64,000 bases of DNA from Bacteroidota bacterium (GTDB taxonomy: Bacteria > Bacteroidota > Bacteroidia > Chitinophagales > LD1): NCBI GenBank assembly GCA_016715625.1, contig JADJZU010000003.1, positions 182,352 to 246,351 of the forward strand, given 5' to 3'. The notes under the pieces were generated by a model. That model was not told the origin of the DNA and made no database searches. It saw nothing but the letters and a program-made list of their open reading frames with translations. Numbering within the stretch: position 1 is the first letter of the stretch; the number at the start of each line of letters is the position of its first letter. Made by a program: the position numbers and the translations under genes. Below, in pieces: positions 38,487-49,150 of this stretch.

Positions 38487-38909
38487 TTATTTCCATTCCA
38501 TTTCTTCATCATCACTTATTTGTGGTGTTCCGGTTCCAATGGTAGAATTTGGATTGTCGCTCAGTTTTTCCTTTGGCTCCGAGGCTGGAGATTGGTGCTC
38601 CCCTTCTTCGCTACTGTGGGAACGAACCGGACGCTCCGACTCGTAATCATAGTCGGGCATCAATTCTGTTTTTACATAGTCAACTGTTTCCTGTAAAGCT
38701 TCTAAAAACTTTTTGAAATCCTCTTTATAAAGGAATATCTTATGGCTATCGTAGCCATCTCCTTCAAATCTCTTTTTGCTTTCGGTGATAGTGAGAAAAA
38801 AGTCGTTTTGCTTTGTGCTGCGAACATCAAAAAAGTAGGTTCTTCTTTTGCCGGCTCTTAATTTCTTTGAAAAAAATCCGCTGTACTTGCTGTTGTTACT
38901 GTTCTCCAC
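38487..38909 (-). CDS. PUR-family (DUF3276) nucleic-acid-binding protein
   Basis: 140 residues. The first 85 form a PUR-type whirly fold known from Bacteroidota DUF3276 proteins (SGFFSKKLRAGKRRTYFFDV, then FLTITESKKRF and HKIFLYKEDFKKFLEALQ). The rest is an acidic, Ser/Pro/Glu-rich tail of about 50 residues. PUR proteins bind single-stranded DNA or RNA; the bacterial role is not established. Stand-alone gene with its own terminator. Confidence 0.85.
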   Translation of the reverse strand: MENSNNSKYSGFFSKKLRAGKRRTYFFDVRSTKQNDFFLTITESKKRFEGDGYDSHKIFLYKEDFKKFLEALQETVDYVKTELMPDYDYESERPVRSHSSEEGEHQSPASEPKEKLSDNPNSTIGTGTPQISDDEEMEWK

Positions 38910-39010
38910 TGGTTTGCGATTTTAGGATTATCAACTAAAGATTGTAAACGTAATCAAAAACATTTATTGTATAACAGCAATTATGCTGTAAGGTTCCCAA
39001 ATTTCAAAAC

Positions 39011-40807
39011 TTAGAAACCAACAATATTTACGGCCTCATTTGATTCGGACATTTGGCGGTTATAAATCTCCTGATAGACGCCTTTTCTGGCCAGTAGCTC
39101 TTCATGCGTGCCTTGCTCCAGAATAGTGCCATCATCCACTACCAATATATTGTCAAAGTGAATTAGCGAGAAAATTCTGTGCGTTATAATAATGGCTGTT
39201 TTTCCGGAAAGCAATTTATCCAAATTTTGTTGAATCTGCTTTTCGGTAGATGCATCTACAGCGCTCAGAGAATCATCCAGTATGAGAATGCGAGGATGTT
39301 TTATCAATGCTCTGGCAATGCTGATTCTTTGTTTTTGGCCACCGGAAAGAGTCACCCCCCGTTCACCTACAAGCGTATCAAAGCCTGCCGGAAATCTTTC
39401 TATTTCAGATGCTATGGAAGCCAATTGAGCATACTCCACAGCTTTTTCCTTGGAGGATTCATTCATTCCAAAATTGATATTCTCAGTTATGGTTTCAGAA
39501 AAAAGAAAAACATCTTGTGGGACAAACCCAATCTGTCTGCGAAGTGATTGTAAATCATACTCACTAATATTTTTCCCATCCAACAGAATTTCACCTTCCG
39601 ACACATCGTACATCCGCATGAGCAAATCAGCAATAGTCGTTTTGCCAGAGCCTGTTCTGCCTATGATAGCAATGCGCTGTCCGTTTTTGATAGAAAAAGA
39701 TATATCTCTAAGAGCCTGAATACCGGTATCCGGATAAGTGAAAGACACCTTTCTAAAAACCAAATCGCCTTTGACCTGAAAGTCTTTGACAGCACCGTTC
39801 TGCAATGCCGGTTTTCTACTTAAAAATTCATTAATCCTTTTTTGCGATGCTGCAGCGCGCTGAATCAGTGAGGCGGTCCAACCTAAAGAACTGACCGGCC
39901 ACATCAGCATGTTTACGTATCCAATAAACGAAACCAAATCACCTGCCTTAATCAACTTATTACCGACATGAATGCCTCCCAGGTAAACTACAATTACAAT
40001 ACTGACACCAACAAGAAAAGTCATGACCGGAAAGTAGATAGAATCAATTCTGGCGAGTTTAAGTTGTTTGTCTTTGTATTCCTCGGTCTCAGATGAAAAG
40101 TGCATCAACATTTCTTTCTCGCGATTGTATGCCTGCACCACCCGGATGCCTGAATAGGTTTCTTGCGCATTGGTGGTTAAGTCCGATAACTTAGCCTGGA
40201 TGTGAGTGCTTGCCTTTTCAATTTTCTCGTTTACCAGATAAATGATAACAGACAACACCGGCAACGGAATTAGAACATAAAAAGTGAGTGTTGCATCTAT
40301 CTGCAACATAAATGAAACAGCAAAAACGATGGTAAACAAAAGGTTGACGGCATACATGATAGCCGGACCTATATACATTCTTACCCGGCTTACATCCTCG
40401 GTAATACGGCTCATTAAATCACCCGTGTTGTTTTTTCTATAGAAAGCCAGGTCCAGCCGTTGGTAGTGATCGTAGATATCGTTCTTTAAATCATACTCAA
40501 TTAAGCGTGATACTACAATGATACTTTGACGCATCATGAAGGTAAATGTGCCCGCCAACAGAGCCACTCCCAAGTATTTCAAGAAAAGCATAAAAACCAT
40601 CCAGGCTACGCTGTTACGCAATTCAGGACTTATAGAGGTGGAAGCAGATACGGATTTGAGCGTATCTGAAATCAAATTAACCGCTTCTCCGGTTATTTTG
40701 GGGGTATAAGCATTCAAAAAGTTGGCGGAGACCACACATAGAATGCCGGCCAGAATTCGCCAACGGTATTTTAAAAAGTATTTATTAAGGCTGGCAAGCT
40801 CCTTCAT
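39011..40807 (-). CDS. ABC exporter, fused permease and ATPase
   Basis: 598 residues. Residues 1-320 hold six membrane helices of a type IV (MsbA/MdlB-like) exporter. The nucleotide-binding domain has Walker A GRTGSGKT, Q-loop FVPQDVFLF, signature LSGGQKQR, Walker B ILILDDS and switch ITHR. Such half-transporters dimerise and flip lipids, lipid A precursors or drugs outward; the substrate is not evident from the sequence. Divergent from pyrG, sharing a 195-bp upstream region. Confidence 0.92.
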   Translation of the reverse strand: MKELASLNKYFLKYRWRILAGILCVVSANFLNAYTPKITGEAVNLISDTLKSVSASTSISPELRNSVAWMVFMLFLKYLGVALLAGTFTFMMRQSIIVVSRLIEYDLKNDIYDHYQRLDLAFYRKNNTGDLMSRITEDVSRVRMYIGPAIMYAVNLLFTIVFAVSFMLQIDATLTFYVLIPLPVLSVIIYLVNEKIEKASTHIQAKLSDLTTNAQETYSGIRVVQAYNREKEMLMHFSSETEEYKDKQLKLARIDSIYFPVMTFLVGVSIVIVVYLGGIHVGNKLIKAGDLVSFIGYVNMLMWPVSSLGWTASLIQRAAASQKRINEFLSRKPALQNGAVKDFQVKGDLVFRKVSFTYPDTGIQALRDISFSIKNGQRIAIIGRTGSGKTTIADLLMRMYDVSEGEILLDGKNISEYDLQSLRRQIGFVPQDVFLFSETITENINFGMNESSKEKAVEYAQLASIASEIERFPAGFDTLVGERGVTLSGGQKQRISIARALIKHPRILILDDSLSAVDASTEKQIQQNLDKLLSGKTAIIITHRIFSLIHFDNILVVDDGTILEQGTHEELLARKGVYQEIYNRQMSESNEAVNIVGF

Positions 40808-40979
40808 CTGCGTGTACCGGGATTATTCGCTTTCAACAAAAAGAGCGTCATGTAAAAAACTTTGGAGTGTAAACATACTTTTTTTGACAAGCGAAAAATG
40901 GGCCTTTGTCTATTTGTCATTATCTTTCCACAAGTCGAATATTATTTCCACAGTTCTTTCTAACTCTGCTTAGCTTGAA

Positions 40980-40987
40980 TAAATTTG
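40980..40987 (+). promoter_or_regulatory. Candidate -7 element of pyrG
   Basis: TAAATTTG matches the Bacteroidota -7 consensus TAnnTTTG exactly and ends 15 bp before the pyrG ATG, implying a very short leader. The upstream -33 TTTG is not clear, so support is moderate. Confidence 0.35.
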
Positions 40988-41002
40988 CGAAACCCTAAAA
41001 AA

Positions 41003-42640
41003 ATGGCGAAGTATATATTTGTGACTGGCGGTGTAACTTCCAGTCTTGGTAAAGGCATTTTTGCCGCAAGTCTTGCAAAACTGCTCCAGAGCAGAGGATA
41101 CCGAGTAACTATCCAAAAATTTGACCCTTACATTAACGTTGACCCGGGAACACTAAACCCATACGAGCATGGTGAATGCTATGTAACCGAAGATGGTGCC
41201 GAAACAGATTTGGATTTGGGTCACTATGAGCGCTTTTTGGACATTCCCACTTCGCAGGCCAACAACGTAACTACAGGGCGGGTGTATCAAACGGTAATAA
41301 ACAAGGAGCGCGAAGGTGCTTTTCTGGGCAAAACGGTGCAGGTTATTCCGCACATTACCGATGAGATAAAAAGAAGAATGCTTTTGCTGGGCCAAAGTGG
41401 AGAATACGATATTGTAATTACAGAAATAGGTGGAACTGTGGGTGATATTGAAGCCCTGCCTTACATTGAAACGCTTCGCCAAATCAGATGGGAACTGGAG
41501 GAGCACGAAACACTGGTTTGTCACCTTACACTTATACCCTATCTCAAATCAGCAAAAGAGTTAAAGACCAAACCAACTCAACACAGCGTAAAGGAGCTGC
41601 AAACCATTGGTGTGCGCCCCGACATATTGGTATGCCGTACCGAAATGCCACTGACCGATGATATGCGCAAAAAGCTGGCACTGTTTTGCAATGTGGATAG
41701 GAACAGTGTCATTCAGGCCATGGACGTAGATTCTATTTATGCAGTGCCGCTAGAACTACAACGCGAAAAAGCAGATGAGACCGTGCTAAAAAAACTGCAA
41801 CTGCCGATTGGCACACCCGGAAACCTTGACAAATGGAATAAGTTCTTGAATGATGTCCGCAATCCCAAAAGTGAAGTAACCATTGGTCTGGTGGGTAAGT
41901 ATATTGAATTGCAGGATGCGTATAAGAGTATTCATGAAGCCTTTATACATGGTGGCGCATCCAACCATGCTAAGGTGAATGTGGAGCCCATACACAGTGA
42001 GTCGATAGATGATAACAACGCTGCACAACTCCTAGGGCACCTTGATGGAGTATTGGTAGCACCCGGATTTGGGAACAGAGGAATTGAAGGGAAAATTGCG
42101 GCTATAAAATATGTGCGAGAGAATAACATCCCTTTCTTCGGCATTTGCCTGGGCATGCAATGTGCGGTAATTGAATTTGCCAGAAATGTGTTGGGCATGA
42201 GCGATGCGCATAGCACAGAAATGAATCCTAAGACTGCTTACCCTGTCATTGATATGATGGAAGAGCAAAGAAAGGTGAAGAAGAAAGGAGGAACCATGCG
42301 CTTGGGTGCTTATAAGTGTGATTTAAAAAAAGGTTCGCTGGCAGAGCACCTTTATGGAAGCGAACATATCAGCGAGCGCCACCGTCATCGTTTTGAGTTC
42401 AATAACACCTTCATCGAGAAATTTGAAAATGCCGGTATGATTGCTACCGGAAGAAACCCTGACAATAAGCTTGTGGAAATTGTAGAAATCCCTGCTCATC
42501 CATACTTTATTGGGGTGCAATATCATCCGGAATTAAAATCAACGGTAGACCATCCGCACCCATTGTTCACAGGATTGGTTAAAGCTGCTTTAGAATACAA
42601 AAGCAAGCACAAATCCAGTAAAAAGGCTGTTTTGAATTAA
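41003..42640 (+). CDS. pyrG: CTP synthase
   Basis: 545 residues from ATG 41003 (MAKYIFVTGGVTSSLGKGIF); an in-frame TTG six codons earlier is less likely. The amidoligase domain (1-265) makes CTP from UTP, ATP and ammonia. The C-terminal class I glutamine amidotransferase domain has the nucleophile Cys in FFGICLGMQCAVIE and the His/Glu pair in YHPELKS. All landmarks are present and the length is normal, so the gene is intact. Last step of de novo pyrimidine nucleotide synthesis. Confidence 0.97.
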   Translation: MAKYIFVTGGVTSSLGKGIFAASLAKLLQSRGYRVTIQKFDPYINVDPGTLNPYEHGECYVTEDGAETDLDLGHYERFLDIPTSQANNVTTGRVYQTVINKEREGAFLGKTVQVIPHITDEIKRRMLLLGQSGEYDIVITEIGGTVGDIEALPYIETLRQIRWELEEHETLVCHLTLIPYLKSAKELKTKPTQHSVKELQTIGVRPDILVCRTEMPLTDDMRKKLALFCNVDRNSVIQAMDVDSIYAVPLELQREKADETVLKKLQLPIGTPGNLDKWNKFLNDVRNPKSEVTIGLVGKYIELQDAYKSIHEAFIHGGASNHAKVNVEPIHSESIDDNNAAQLLGHLDGVLVAPGFGNRGIEGKIAAIKYVRENNIPFFGICLGMQCAVIEFARNVLGMSDAHSTEMNPKTAYPVIDMMEEQRKVKKKGGTMRLGAYKCDLKKGSLAEHLYGSEHISERHRHRFEFNNTFIEKFENAGMIATGRNPDNKLVEIVEIPAHPYFIGVQYHPELKSTVDHPHPLFTGLVKAALEYKSKHKSSKKAVLN

Positions 42641-42709
42641 GCCTACGATTACAAAAACTATCGGCTGTTTGCGCTTATTATATTTACCGCGCAATAGCAA
42701 ACTATATCT

Positions 42710-43381
42710 ATGAGCGAACATCGTGTTAAAGTAATAGAAGCCGCCTATATTAATGCCGATGTTAAGCGGTTTGTGCTTCATAAACCTTCAGGCTATTCCT
42801 TTAAGGCCGGCCAAGCCACCGAAGTAGCCATTTCTCTCCCGGGGTGGGAAACACAATTCCGGCCATTCACCTTTACAGGGTTAAGCAGATGGGAACATCT
42901 GGAGTTGATGGTTAGAATTTACAAAGAACACAAAGGCGTTACAGACATGTTGTCGCGCATAAATGCCGGTGATGAACTCATCATTAAAGAACCATTTGGA
43001 GCTATTCAATACAAAGGGCCGGGTGTATTTATTGCCGGTGGCACAGGTATCACTCCCTTTATATCCATATTCCGAGAATTGAATAGAAATAAGCAGCTAT
43101 CGGGAAGCAGGTTGATATACTCCAATTACGGTTCGCAGGATGTAATTTGCGGTGCTGAGTTGCATGATATGCTTAAAGAGAATTACATCAATCACTATAC
43201 ACGCGAGGGTTTCATTGGATTTAAAGAAAGAAGACTGAATACAGACTTTCTTGTAAAATATATCGCAGACTTTAGTCAGTTATTTTATGTCTGCGGCTCT
43301 GCATCCTTTGTGAGCGACATCTGCCAAATGCTCACCGACCTTGGAGCGCAGGCTCACTCGCTCATTATTGACCATTCTTAA
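42710..43381 (+). CDS. FAD/NAD(P)-dependent ferredoxin reductase-like protein
   Basis: 223 residues, flavodoxin/ferredoxin-NADP+ reductase fold. The N-terminal FAD-binding barrel has FRPFTFTG (in place of RxYS/T). The NAD(P) domain has IAGGTGITPFISIFRE and ends with FYVCGSASFVSDICQMLTDL. It moves electrons between NAD(P)H and a one-electron carrier; the partner is not encoded nearby. It lies 69 bp after pyrG and 29 bp before the symporter, so may be co-transcribed with the latter. Confidence 0.85.
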   Translation: MSEHRVKVIEAAYINADVKRFVLHKPSGYSFKAGQATEVAISLPGWETQFRPFTFTGLSRWEHLELMVRIYKEHKGVTDMLSRINAGDELIIKEPFGAIQYKGPGVFIAGGTGITPFISIFRELNRNKQLSGSRLIYSNYGSQDVICGAELHDMLKENYINHYTREGFIGFKERRLNTDFLVKYIADFSQLFYVCGSASFVSDICQMLTDLGAQAHSLIIDHS

Positions 43382-43410
43382 GTTTGATCCCAGCGGGCTA
43401 ATCAAAGCGC

Positions 43411-45081
43411 ATGTTTATTCCGGATATACATATTGACTATTGGAAAATGTTGGCCGGAGTCAGCGCATTTATCTACGCCATGTTGCTGATTGAGGACTCT
43501 GTAAGAACCTTATCGAGCAGGACCTTTAAAAAGTTTTTACAAGAACAGACCAAAGTAAAATTCCGTGCGCTCCTTAGTGGTGCTTTAACTACTGCTTTTT
43601 TGCAGAGCAGTTCCATTGTCATTTTGATGACGCTATCATTTGTGGGGGCCGGAGTTATTCCACTGAGAAACGCGCTTGCGGTAGCATTAGGCTCCAACCT
43701 AGGGACAACGTTCAACAGCTGGCTCATTGCTTATGTGGGATTTCGGGTAGAACTGACCACCTGGATATATCCAATGATGGCGATTTGCCTTGTGGGATTT
43801 CTGCTCTTCCGCGAAAACAAAACAATAAGCAACTTTACAAAAATCGTATTCGGAGTATCGTTGCTATTTATAGCGCTTCAATGGATAAAAGAAAGTGCAC
43901 CGGAGCTAAGCAATACAGCGCATTTACAACAATTCACAGGGTATTCATCTTTCTGGTTTTTAATCATTGGTTTCGTCATTACGGTTCTGTTGCAGTCAAG
44001 TTCAATTACGTTTGGCTTATCGCTAACTGCCATACAAAGCGGCATACTATCGTTGCCCACCGCTGCCTTTATGATAATAGGCGCAGAACTGGGCACTACG
44101 ATTAAAATTGGGATTAACGCAATACGTGGCAGCACCGATCAAAAAAGACTGGCTACTGCAAATATTTTGTTCAATCTAACCACCGTATTATTTGTTGCGC
44201 TCTTTCTGGTGCAACCACTGCTGCAACTCATTGAAAGCGGGTTTCAAATCAGCGATCGTTACATAACCCTTGCCACGTTTCAATCCTTATTTAACTTATC
44301 CACTATTCTCTTTTTTTACCCTTGGCTGGGAACGTTCTGTAATTGGATTGAAAAAGCTATTCCGGAAAAAAACAATAGAAGCGAATTGCATTTTCTTCGA
44401 ATGAAAAGTAAAATTTTAGATAGTGATTTATGGAGCGATACTGAAAAAGAAATGATGCATTTAATGTCGCACTGCATGGAATACTTCCAACTTACTATTA
44501 TAGGTGAAGAGAGGGCAAACCCGAAACAGAAATCGGCCGCCAGCTGGTTTAAACGCATATTTTCACCCACCTCGCACACGGAAGTTTACAATCGGCTAAA
44601 AGTTCTGCAATCAGAAATACTAGACTATTTAGTTTCTACTTCAAAAGAGACTTTGAGCAATAAAGAAGAGCTGCGATGCAACAAACTCATTACCGCTTCC
44701 AGATATTTTTTGGTTTCGGCCAAATATTTAAAAGACATTCAACACAATCTGGATGAGCTTAGCGCATCTGCCAATGATGAGCTTTACAACTCCTTCCAAT
44801 CGATTCAAAACGAGGAAAAGCAGTTTCTCGAAAAATTCAAAGTACTCTTTCTGCAAAACACCAATAGCGCAGAAACACGCTGGCTGGAAGGTCTGCTAAC
44901 CGAAAACAAGCTACGCCAGAAGTTAGCCAATGAACAGACTTTGCACATGCTTGCCGGCAACAAGATTACACAGTTGAATGCATCCACACTGCTAAATATA
45001 CATCGAGCCATATATACCTCGCACAGATCCTTTCTGAATGCAATCTTTGAGTTAAACGACAAAGAAGACGCCAGCGCATAG
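43411..45081 (+). CDS. Na+/phosphate symporter family protein with PhoU-like tail
   Basis: 556 residues. The first 320 hold two inverted repeats of the Na/Pi cotransporter family, each with the QSSS signature (FLQSSSIVILMTLSFVGAG and LLQSSSITFGLSL) and a GSNLGTT/GAELGTT motif. The C-terminal 230 residues are helical like PhoU. Takes up phosphate using the sodium gradient, with the tail probably controlling activity. No PhoB box recognised upstream. Confidence 0.88.
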   Translation: MFIPDIHIDYWKMLAGVSAFIYAMLLIEDSVRTLSSRTFKKFLQEQTKVKFRALLSGALTTAFLQSSSIVILMTLSFVGAGVIPLRNALAVALGSNLGTTFNSWLIAYVGFRVELTTWIYPMMAICLVGFLLFRENKTISNFTKIVFGVSLLFIALQWIKESAPELSNTAHLQQFTGYSSFWFLIIGFVITVLLQSSSITFGLSLTAIQSGILSLPTAAFMIIGAELGTTIKIGINAIRGSTDQKRLATANILFNLTTVLFVALFLVQPLLQLIESGFQISDRYITLATFQSLFNLSTILFFYPWLGTFCNWIEKAIPEKNNRSELHFLRMKSKILDSDLWSDTEKEMMHLMSHCMEYFQLTIIGEERANPKQKSAASWFKRIFSPTSHTEVYNRLKVLQSEILDYLVSTSKETLSNKEELRCNKLITASRYFLVSAKYLKDIQHNLDELSASANDELYNSFQSIQNEEKQFLEKFKVLFLQNTNSAETRWLEGLLTENKLRQKLANEQTLHMLAGNKITQLNASTLLNIHRAIYTSHRSFLNAIFELNDKEDASA

Positions 45082-45127
45082 CAAACCGGTAGCACCATGT
45101 ATCATTGACTTCAATCAGCCGATAAGG

Positions 45128-45170
45128 TGACGTAAGTCATACATTCAAATACACAGAGGGCAGACATTCG
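45128..45170 (+). promoter_or_regulatory. Crp/Fnr-type dyad and promoter of the first DUF2892 gene
   Basis: TGACGTAAGTCA (45128-45139, centre 45133.5) is a 12-bp inverted repeat. The octamer GACATTCG (45163-45170, centre 45166.5), resembling TAnnTTTG, lies exactly 33 bp downstream. The ATG is at 45205. The same spacing occurs upstream of three other genes in this region. Confidence 0.55.
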
Positions 45171-45204
45171 CACCATTAATTCACAACGACAAAAACATAA
45201 TCGT

Positions 45205-45399
45205 ATGCAAACAAATGTTGGCGCTTTTGATGGTTGGTTTAGAACTTTACTTTTCATTTTGGCAATCTGTTATGCCGTATTCGCTGGCGGTGTGATGGCA
45301 TGGGTGTTAGTGGGTGTGGGAGCAGTTTTATTTGCGACAGCCGTGCTTACATGGTGCCCAATTTATGAGGTGGTAGGATTGAACACTAACGGGAAATAA
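45205..45399 (+). CDS. DUF2892/YgaP-like small membrane protein
   Basis: 64 residues with two membrane helices (about 13-31 and 33-50) ending in TWCPIYEVVGLNT. It matches the short DUF2892 type, related to the membrane part of YgaP-type rhodaneses. The conserved Cys in the CP(I/L)Y motif faces the end of the second helix. A similar protein is at 49910, and both follow the same promoter type. It starts a unit running into ccoI 20 bp later. Confidence 0.75.
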   Translation: MQTNVGAFDGWFRTLLFILAICYAVFAGGVMAWVLVGVGAVLFATAVLTWCPIYEVVGLNTNGK

Positions 45400-45418
45400 T
45401 AGTATCCCCGTTTTAAAC

Positions 45419-47804
45419 ATGAAAGAAACTGAACAAGTGGTGCAGTGCTACCATTGTGGTGAAAACTGCAATGGTAGTATTGCTTTACAGCTACATCCAT
45501 TTTGCTGTGAGGGTTGTAAAACCGTGTATCAGATTCTGAATGAAAAAGACTTGTGTGAGTTTTACTCGCTGAATACCAAACCGGGCGTATCACTAAAAGA
45601 TGCGGTAAACAGAAAACGTTTCGAGTATCTGGATGATGATTGGGTAAAAGACAAACTACTACGTTTTCAAGACGGTAAAACCTCTGTTGTTCGGTTCTAT
45701 GTTCCTAACATCCATTGCAGTTCTTGCATCTACTTGCTGGAAAACCTGCATAAACTGCACGCTGGCATACAGCGCTCCGTTATTCATTTTACCAAGCGAG
45801 AGGTAAGAACAGCGCATATCTTCGGCAATACTATACTAAGATAGGGATAGCTTTTTTGCGTTTGGAAACATGATGCTCCTGAGTTTTCCGGAGTATCTGG
45901 GATTAGATGCTTTAGCAGAATCACCTTTCAGGAAGTTTTTCGGATACATCAATTTTTTATTGGCATTGCCTGTGCTGTTTTATTGTGCCCGCGAGTTTTT
46001 CACCAGCGCATGGACGGCAATAAAACAAAGAACCCTAAACATGGATGTGCCTATCGTATTGGGCATATTAGCCATGTTCATCCGCAGTTCCTACGAAGTT
46101 TTTTCTCAGACCGGAGCCGGCTATTTTGACACCTTGGGTAGTCTAATTCTGCTCATGCTCATAGGCCGACTTTTCCAGAATAGAACCTATGATGCGCTGT
46201 CATTTGAGCGGGATTACAAATCTTACTTTCCGGTTGCGGTAACAACCATAAACAACGGCTCCGAAAAACAAATCCCACTGTCAAAATTGCGCACTGGCGA
46301 CAGAATTCTGATTCGGAATATGGAACTTATTCCTGCCGATTCAATTCTACTTTCGAAAGTTGCGAACATAGACTACAGTTTTGTAACCGGTGAAGCTACC
46401 CCTATCTCCAAAAAATCGGGCGATACGATTTACGCAGGTGGACGACATATCGGAAGTGCCGTTGAAATGGAAGTATTCAAAGAAGTGTCTCACTCCTACC
46501 TGACCCAGCTCTGGAACGATTCGATCTTTGACAAGGAAGGGAAACATCAAATTACATCCTTGGCAACCAGAGTAAGCCGGTGGTTTACACCCATTGTGAT
46601 CAGCATTTCTGTTCTGGCGCTTGCGTTTTGGTGGAACAAAGACGTGCTTAAAGCATTAAATGCATTTACATCTGTATTGATTATTACCTGTCCTTGTGCT
46701 TTGGCACTTTCGTCCCCGTTCACACTCGGGAATATTCTCCGACTGCTTGGCAGAAATAAGATTTATTTAAAAAATGCCCTCAGCATCGAAAAACTTGCCC
46801 AAGTAAACACTATCGTGTTTGACAAAACAGGGACACTCACTAATACCAAAAATGCTCGAATCGACTTTGTAGTAATAGATGACTCACAGTCACAAAAGTC
46901 TGGAATGGAAACCACCAATATTAGTGAATATGAAATAAAGCTCGTTAAGTCATTGGTCTATCATTCCTCCCATCCGCTGAGTAAAAAAGTAAATGAACTG
47001 CTGCGTGACGTGAAGCGATTCGATACCGAAGATTTTGTAGAAATGGAAGGGAAAGGCATTGAAGGTTGGGTAGATGAACATCATGTCAAGATAGGTTCCA
47101 AAAAATTTATTTATGGCGAAAACTATCCCGGAGTTAATGCTGAATCAGATTTCAGACATGCTTCAAAAGTATATGTGAGTATTGATAAAAATGTAAAGGG
47201 ATTTTTTCTCATTAAAAATGAATACCGGAAAGGATTTGCAGCCTTAATGAAAAAACTAAGGCCTGCATTTAATGTGTATGTAGTGAGTGGTGATAATGAT
47301 GCTGAAAAAAACTTTTTGAAGGCTCATATTGATGAGGACAAGTTAATCTTTCATCAACAGCCGGGCGAAAAACTCCAATTCATCAAGCAGTTACAACAAC
47401 TCCCTTTTCGTAACCAAAACAAAACGAAAGGCAATGTAATGATGCTGGGCGATGGACTGAATGATGCCGGAGCACTGAAGCAAGCCGATGTTGGTATTGC
47501 TATCAGCGATGACGTAAACAACTTCTCTCCTGCATGCGATGGCATTATTGAGGCCTCTCGCTTTGAGCAACTTATTGACCTAATCCGTTACAGTAAACGA
47601 GGAATGAATATTATTAAAGCGAGCTTCGCCATCTCCCTTCTTTACAATTGCGTTGGAGTATACTACGCGGTGCAAGGCACGATGAGTCCATTAATAGCGG
47701 CTATTCTAATGCCCGTGAGTTCGGTCACCATCATTTTGTTTACAACCATTGCATCTGAGTTTTATATTTGGGACAAACATGACGAAAGTCAGGATAACAG
47801 ATAA
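45419..47804 (+). CDS. ccoI: Copper-translocating P-type ATPase for cbb3 assembly (CcoI), broken
   Basis: About 780 residues in two frames. The N-terminal part has two Cys clusters (CYHCGENC, CCEGCKTVY) and an HMA metal-binding motif NIHCSSCIYLLENLHKL. The ATPase part has TGEATP, ITCPCALALS (CPC metal site), DKTGTLT and GDGLNDAGALKQADVGIAI. Such pumps supply Cu to CcoN. Frames break between 45820 and 45870: one extra T near 45856 restores KIGIAFFAFGNMMLLSFPEYLG. In addition the second half of the HMA domain and its linker, about 40 residues in relatives, seems absent. Otherwise complete. Confidence 0.85.
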
Positions 47805-47844
47805 TAGTTATCAATCCCTTTATCAATGGCAATGGTCACTTTCG
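47802..47844 (+). promoter_or_regulatory. FNR-like dyad and promoter of the universal stress gene
   Basis: TAATAGTTATCA (47802-47813, centre 47807.5), whose right half ATCAA is a perfect FNR half-site, lies exactly 33 bp upstream of the octamer CACTTTCG (47837-47844, centre 47840.5). The start codon is at 47863. The dyad overlaps the 3' end of ccoI. Confidence 0.4.
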
Positions 47845-47862
47845 CCATATAAATTAAAAACC

Positions 47863-48695
47863 ATGAAAAAAATCCTTGCAGTATACGATGGAACTAAATA
47901 TTCCGAGCATACAACACGCTATGCTTTAGAAATGGCCAAGGCAGATAAAGCCATGGTGTTGGGCGTTTTTATCCATGATATGCGGTATTCCAACATGGCT
48001 TATGGATATGCATGGGACATGCCCTATATCGATTACTCCGCTATTGATGAAGCACAGGAAGAAGACAAGAAAAAGATTTCACTCAACATTGAATTATTTA
48101 AACGGGCATGTACCGAACAGGGGGTGCAGCATAAAATTCACTTAGACAAAGGAGTGCCTGTTCAGGAAATATTACGAGAAAGCGCTTTTGCCGATGTATT
48201 AATTATTGATTCCCATATTAGCTTCTTTTCATTTCGAGAAAAAAACATCAGCCCATTTTTAAAAGATGTTTTGGCGGATGCACATTGTCCTGTTTTAATT
48301 ATCCCAAACAAATACCATTACTTTGATAACTTGCTATAGCCTATGACGGGTCTCCCTCCAGCGTTCATGCGTTAAAAATGTTTGCCTATATATTTCCGGA
48401 ATACACCGATTTAAAAACGAATGTTATCAGCGTGAATGAAACTACTTCTAACCATTTGAAAGAAGGAAGAAATGCCAAAGACATCATTCAAGCGCATTAT
48501 AAAAATGCAGAATATTTAGTCCTTAGCGGTGATGCAGAAAATGAATTGGTCAACTATCTTAAACTCAATGGAGAAAACGCTATTGTTATTATGGGAGCCT
48601 ATGGCAGAAATGCGTTATCCAGATTCTTTCACCAAAGTTTATCCAATAGAATTCTGGAAGAGCTAAGCATTCCTATATTTATAGCACATCAATAA
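47863..48695 (+). CDS. Tandem universal stress protein, frameshifted
   Basis: About 278 residues after joining two frames; ATG at 47863 (MKKILAVYDGTKYSEHTTRY). Two UspA domains: the first ends with FLKDVLADAHCPVLIIPNKY; the second begins IAYDGSPSSVHALKMF and ends MGAYGRNALSRFFHQS...ILEELSIPIFIAHQ, including a GxxG-like ATP-binding loop. The stop at 48337-48339 arises from loss of one base near 48336 (CTATAG for CTAATAG). In this setting it probably belongs to the low-oxygen or stress response. Confidence 0.82.
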
Positions 48696-48750
48696 AAAAC
48701 ACAAGAGCGAATTTCTTACAATCATTTTATAAATCTCAAAACAAAAAAGT

Positions 48751-49128
48751 ATGAAGTCTTCATTAAATGCCCTACACCACCAATGCAGCGACTGGATGCG
48801 CGAACTAGCTTTTTACAAAGAAGAACTAAGCCTCTTAAATGGACGTTTAGGCGAAATTGCCAAGAAGAACAATACCGGTGAGGTGTTGGCAGAGGTAGAA
48901 CATTTCCAAAACAAATTCATCGTTCAAAATGAGCAATTGGATATTCTGAAACATGATGTAAACAAATGCAACGAAGATGTATTGGCCAAAGCAAAAGAGG
49001 CACCTACTCACTTAGACGAAAAAACGCATAGCGTAAATGAAGAATTGCATGCTCGCATGAAAGACTTCACCAAGTATTTTGCAGATTTACGAATGGAATT
49101 CAACAAATTTGCCGGAAAGGTTTTATAA
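48751..49128 (+). CDS. Coiled-coil protein of unknown function
   Basis: 125 residues, almost entirely helical and charged, with heptad-like spacing (about 15-70 and 85-120). No signal peptide or membrane segment. I do not recognise a family. It begins 55 bp after usp and is followed directly by a terminator, so is likely the last gene of the usp transcript; a stress-related structural role is conceivable but unproven. Confidence 0.6.
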   Translation: MKSSLNALHHQCSDWMRELAFYKEELSLLNGRLGEIAKKNNTGEVLAEVEHFQNKFIVQNEQLDILKHDVNKCNEDVLAKAKEAPTHLDEKTHSVNEELHARMKDFTKYFADLRMEFNKFAGKVL

Positions 49129-49150
49129 AACTTTATACTTTAATTCTTCC

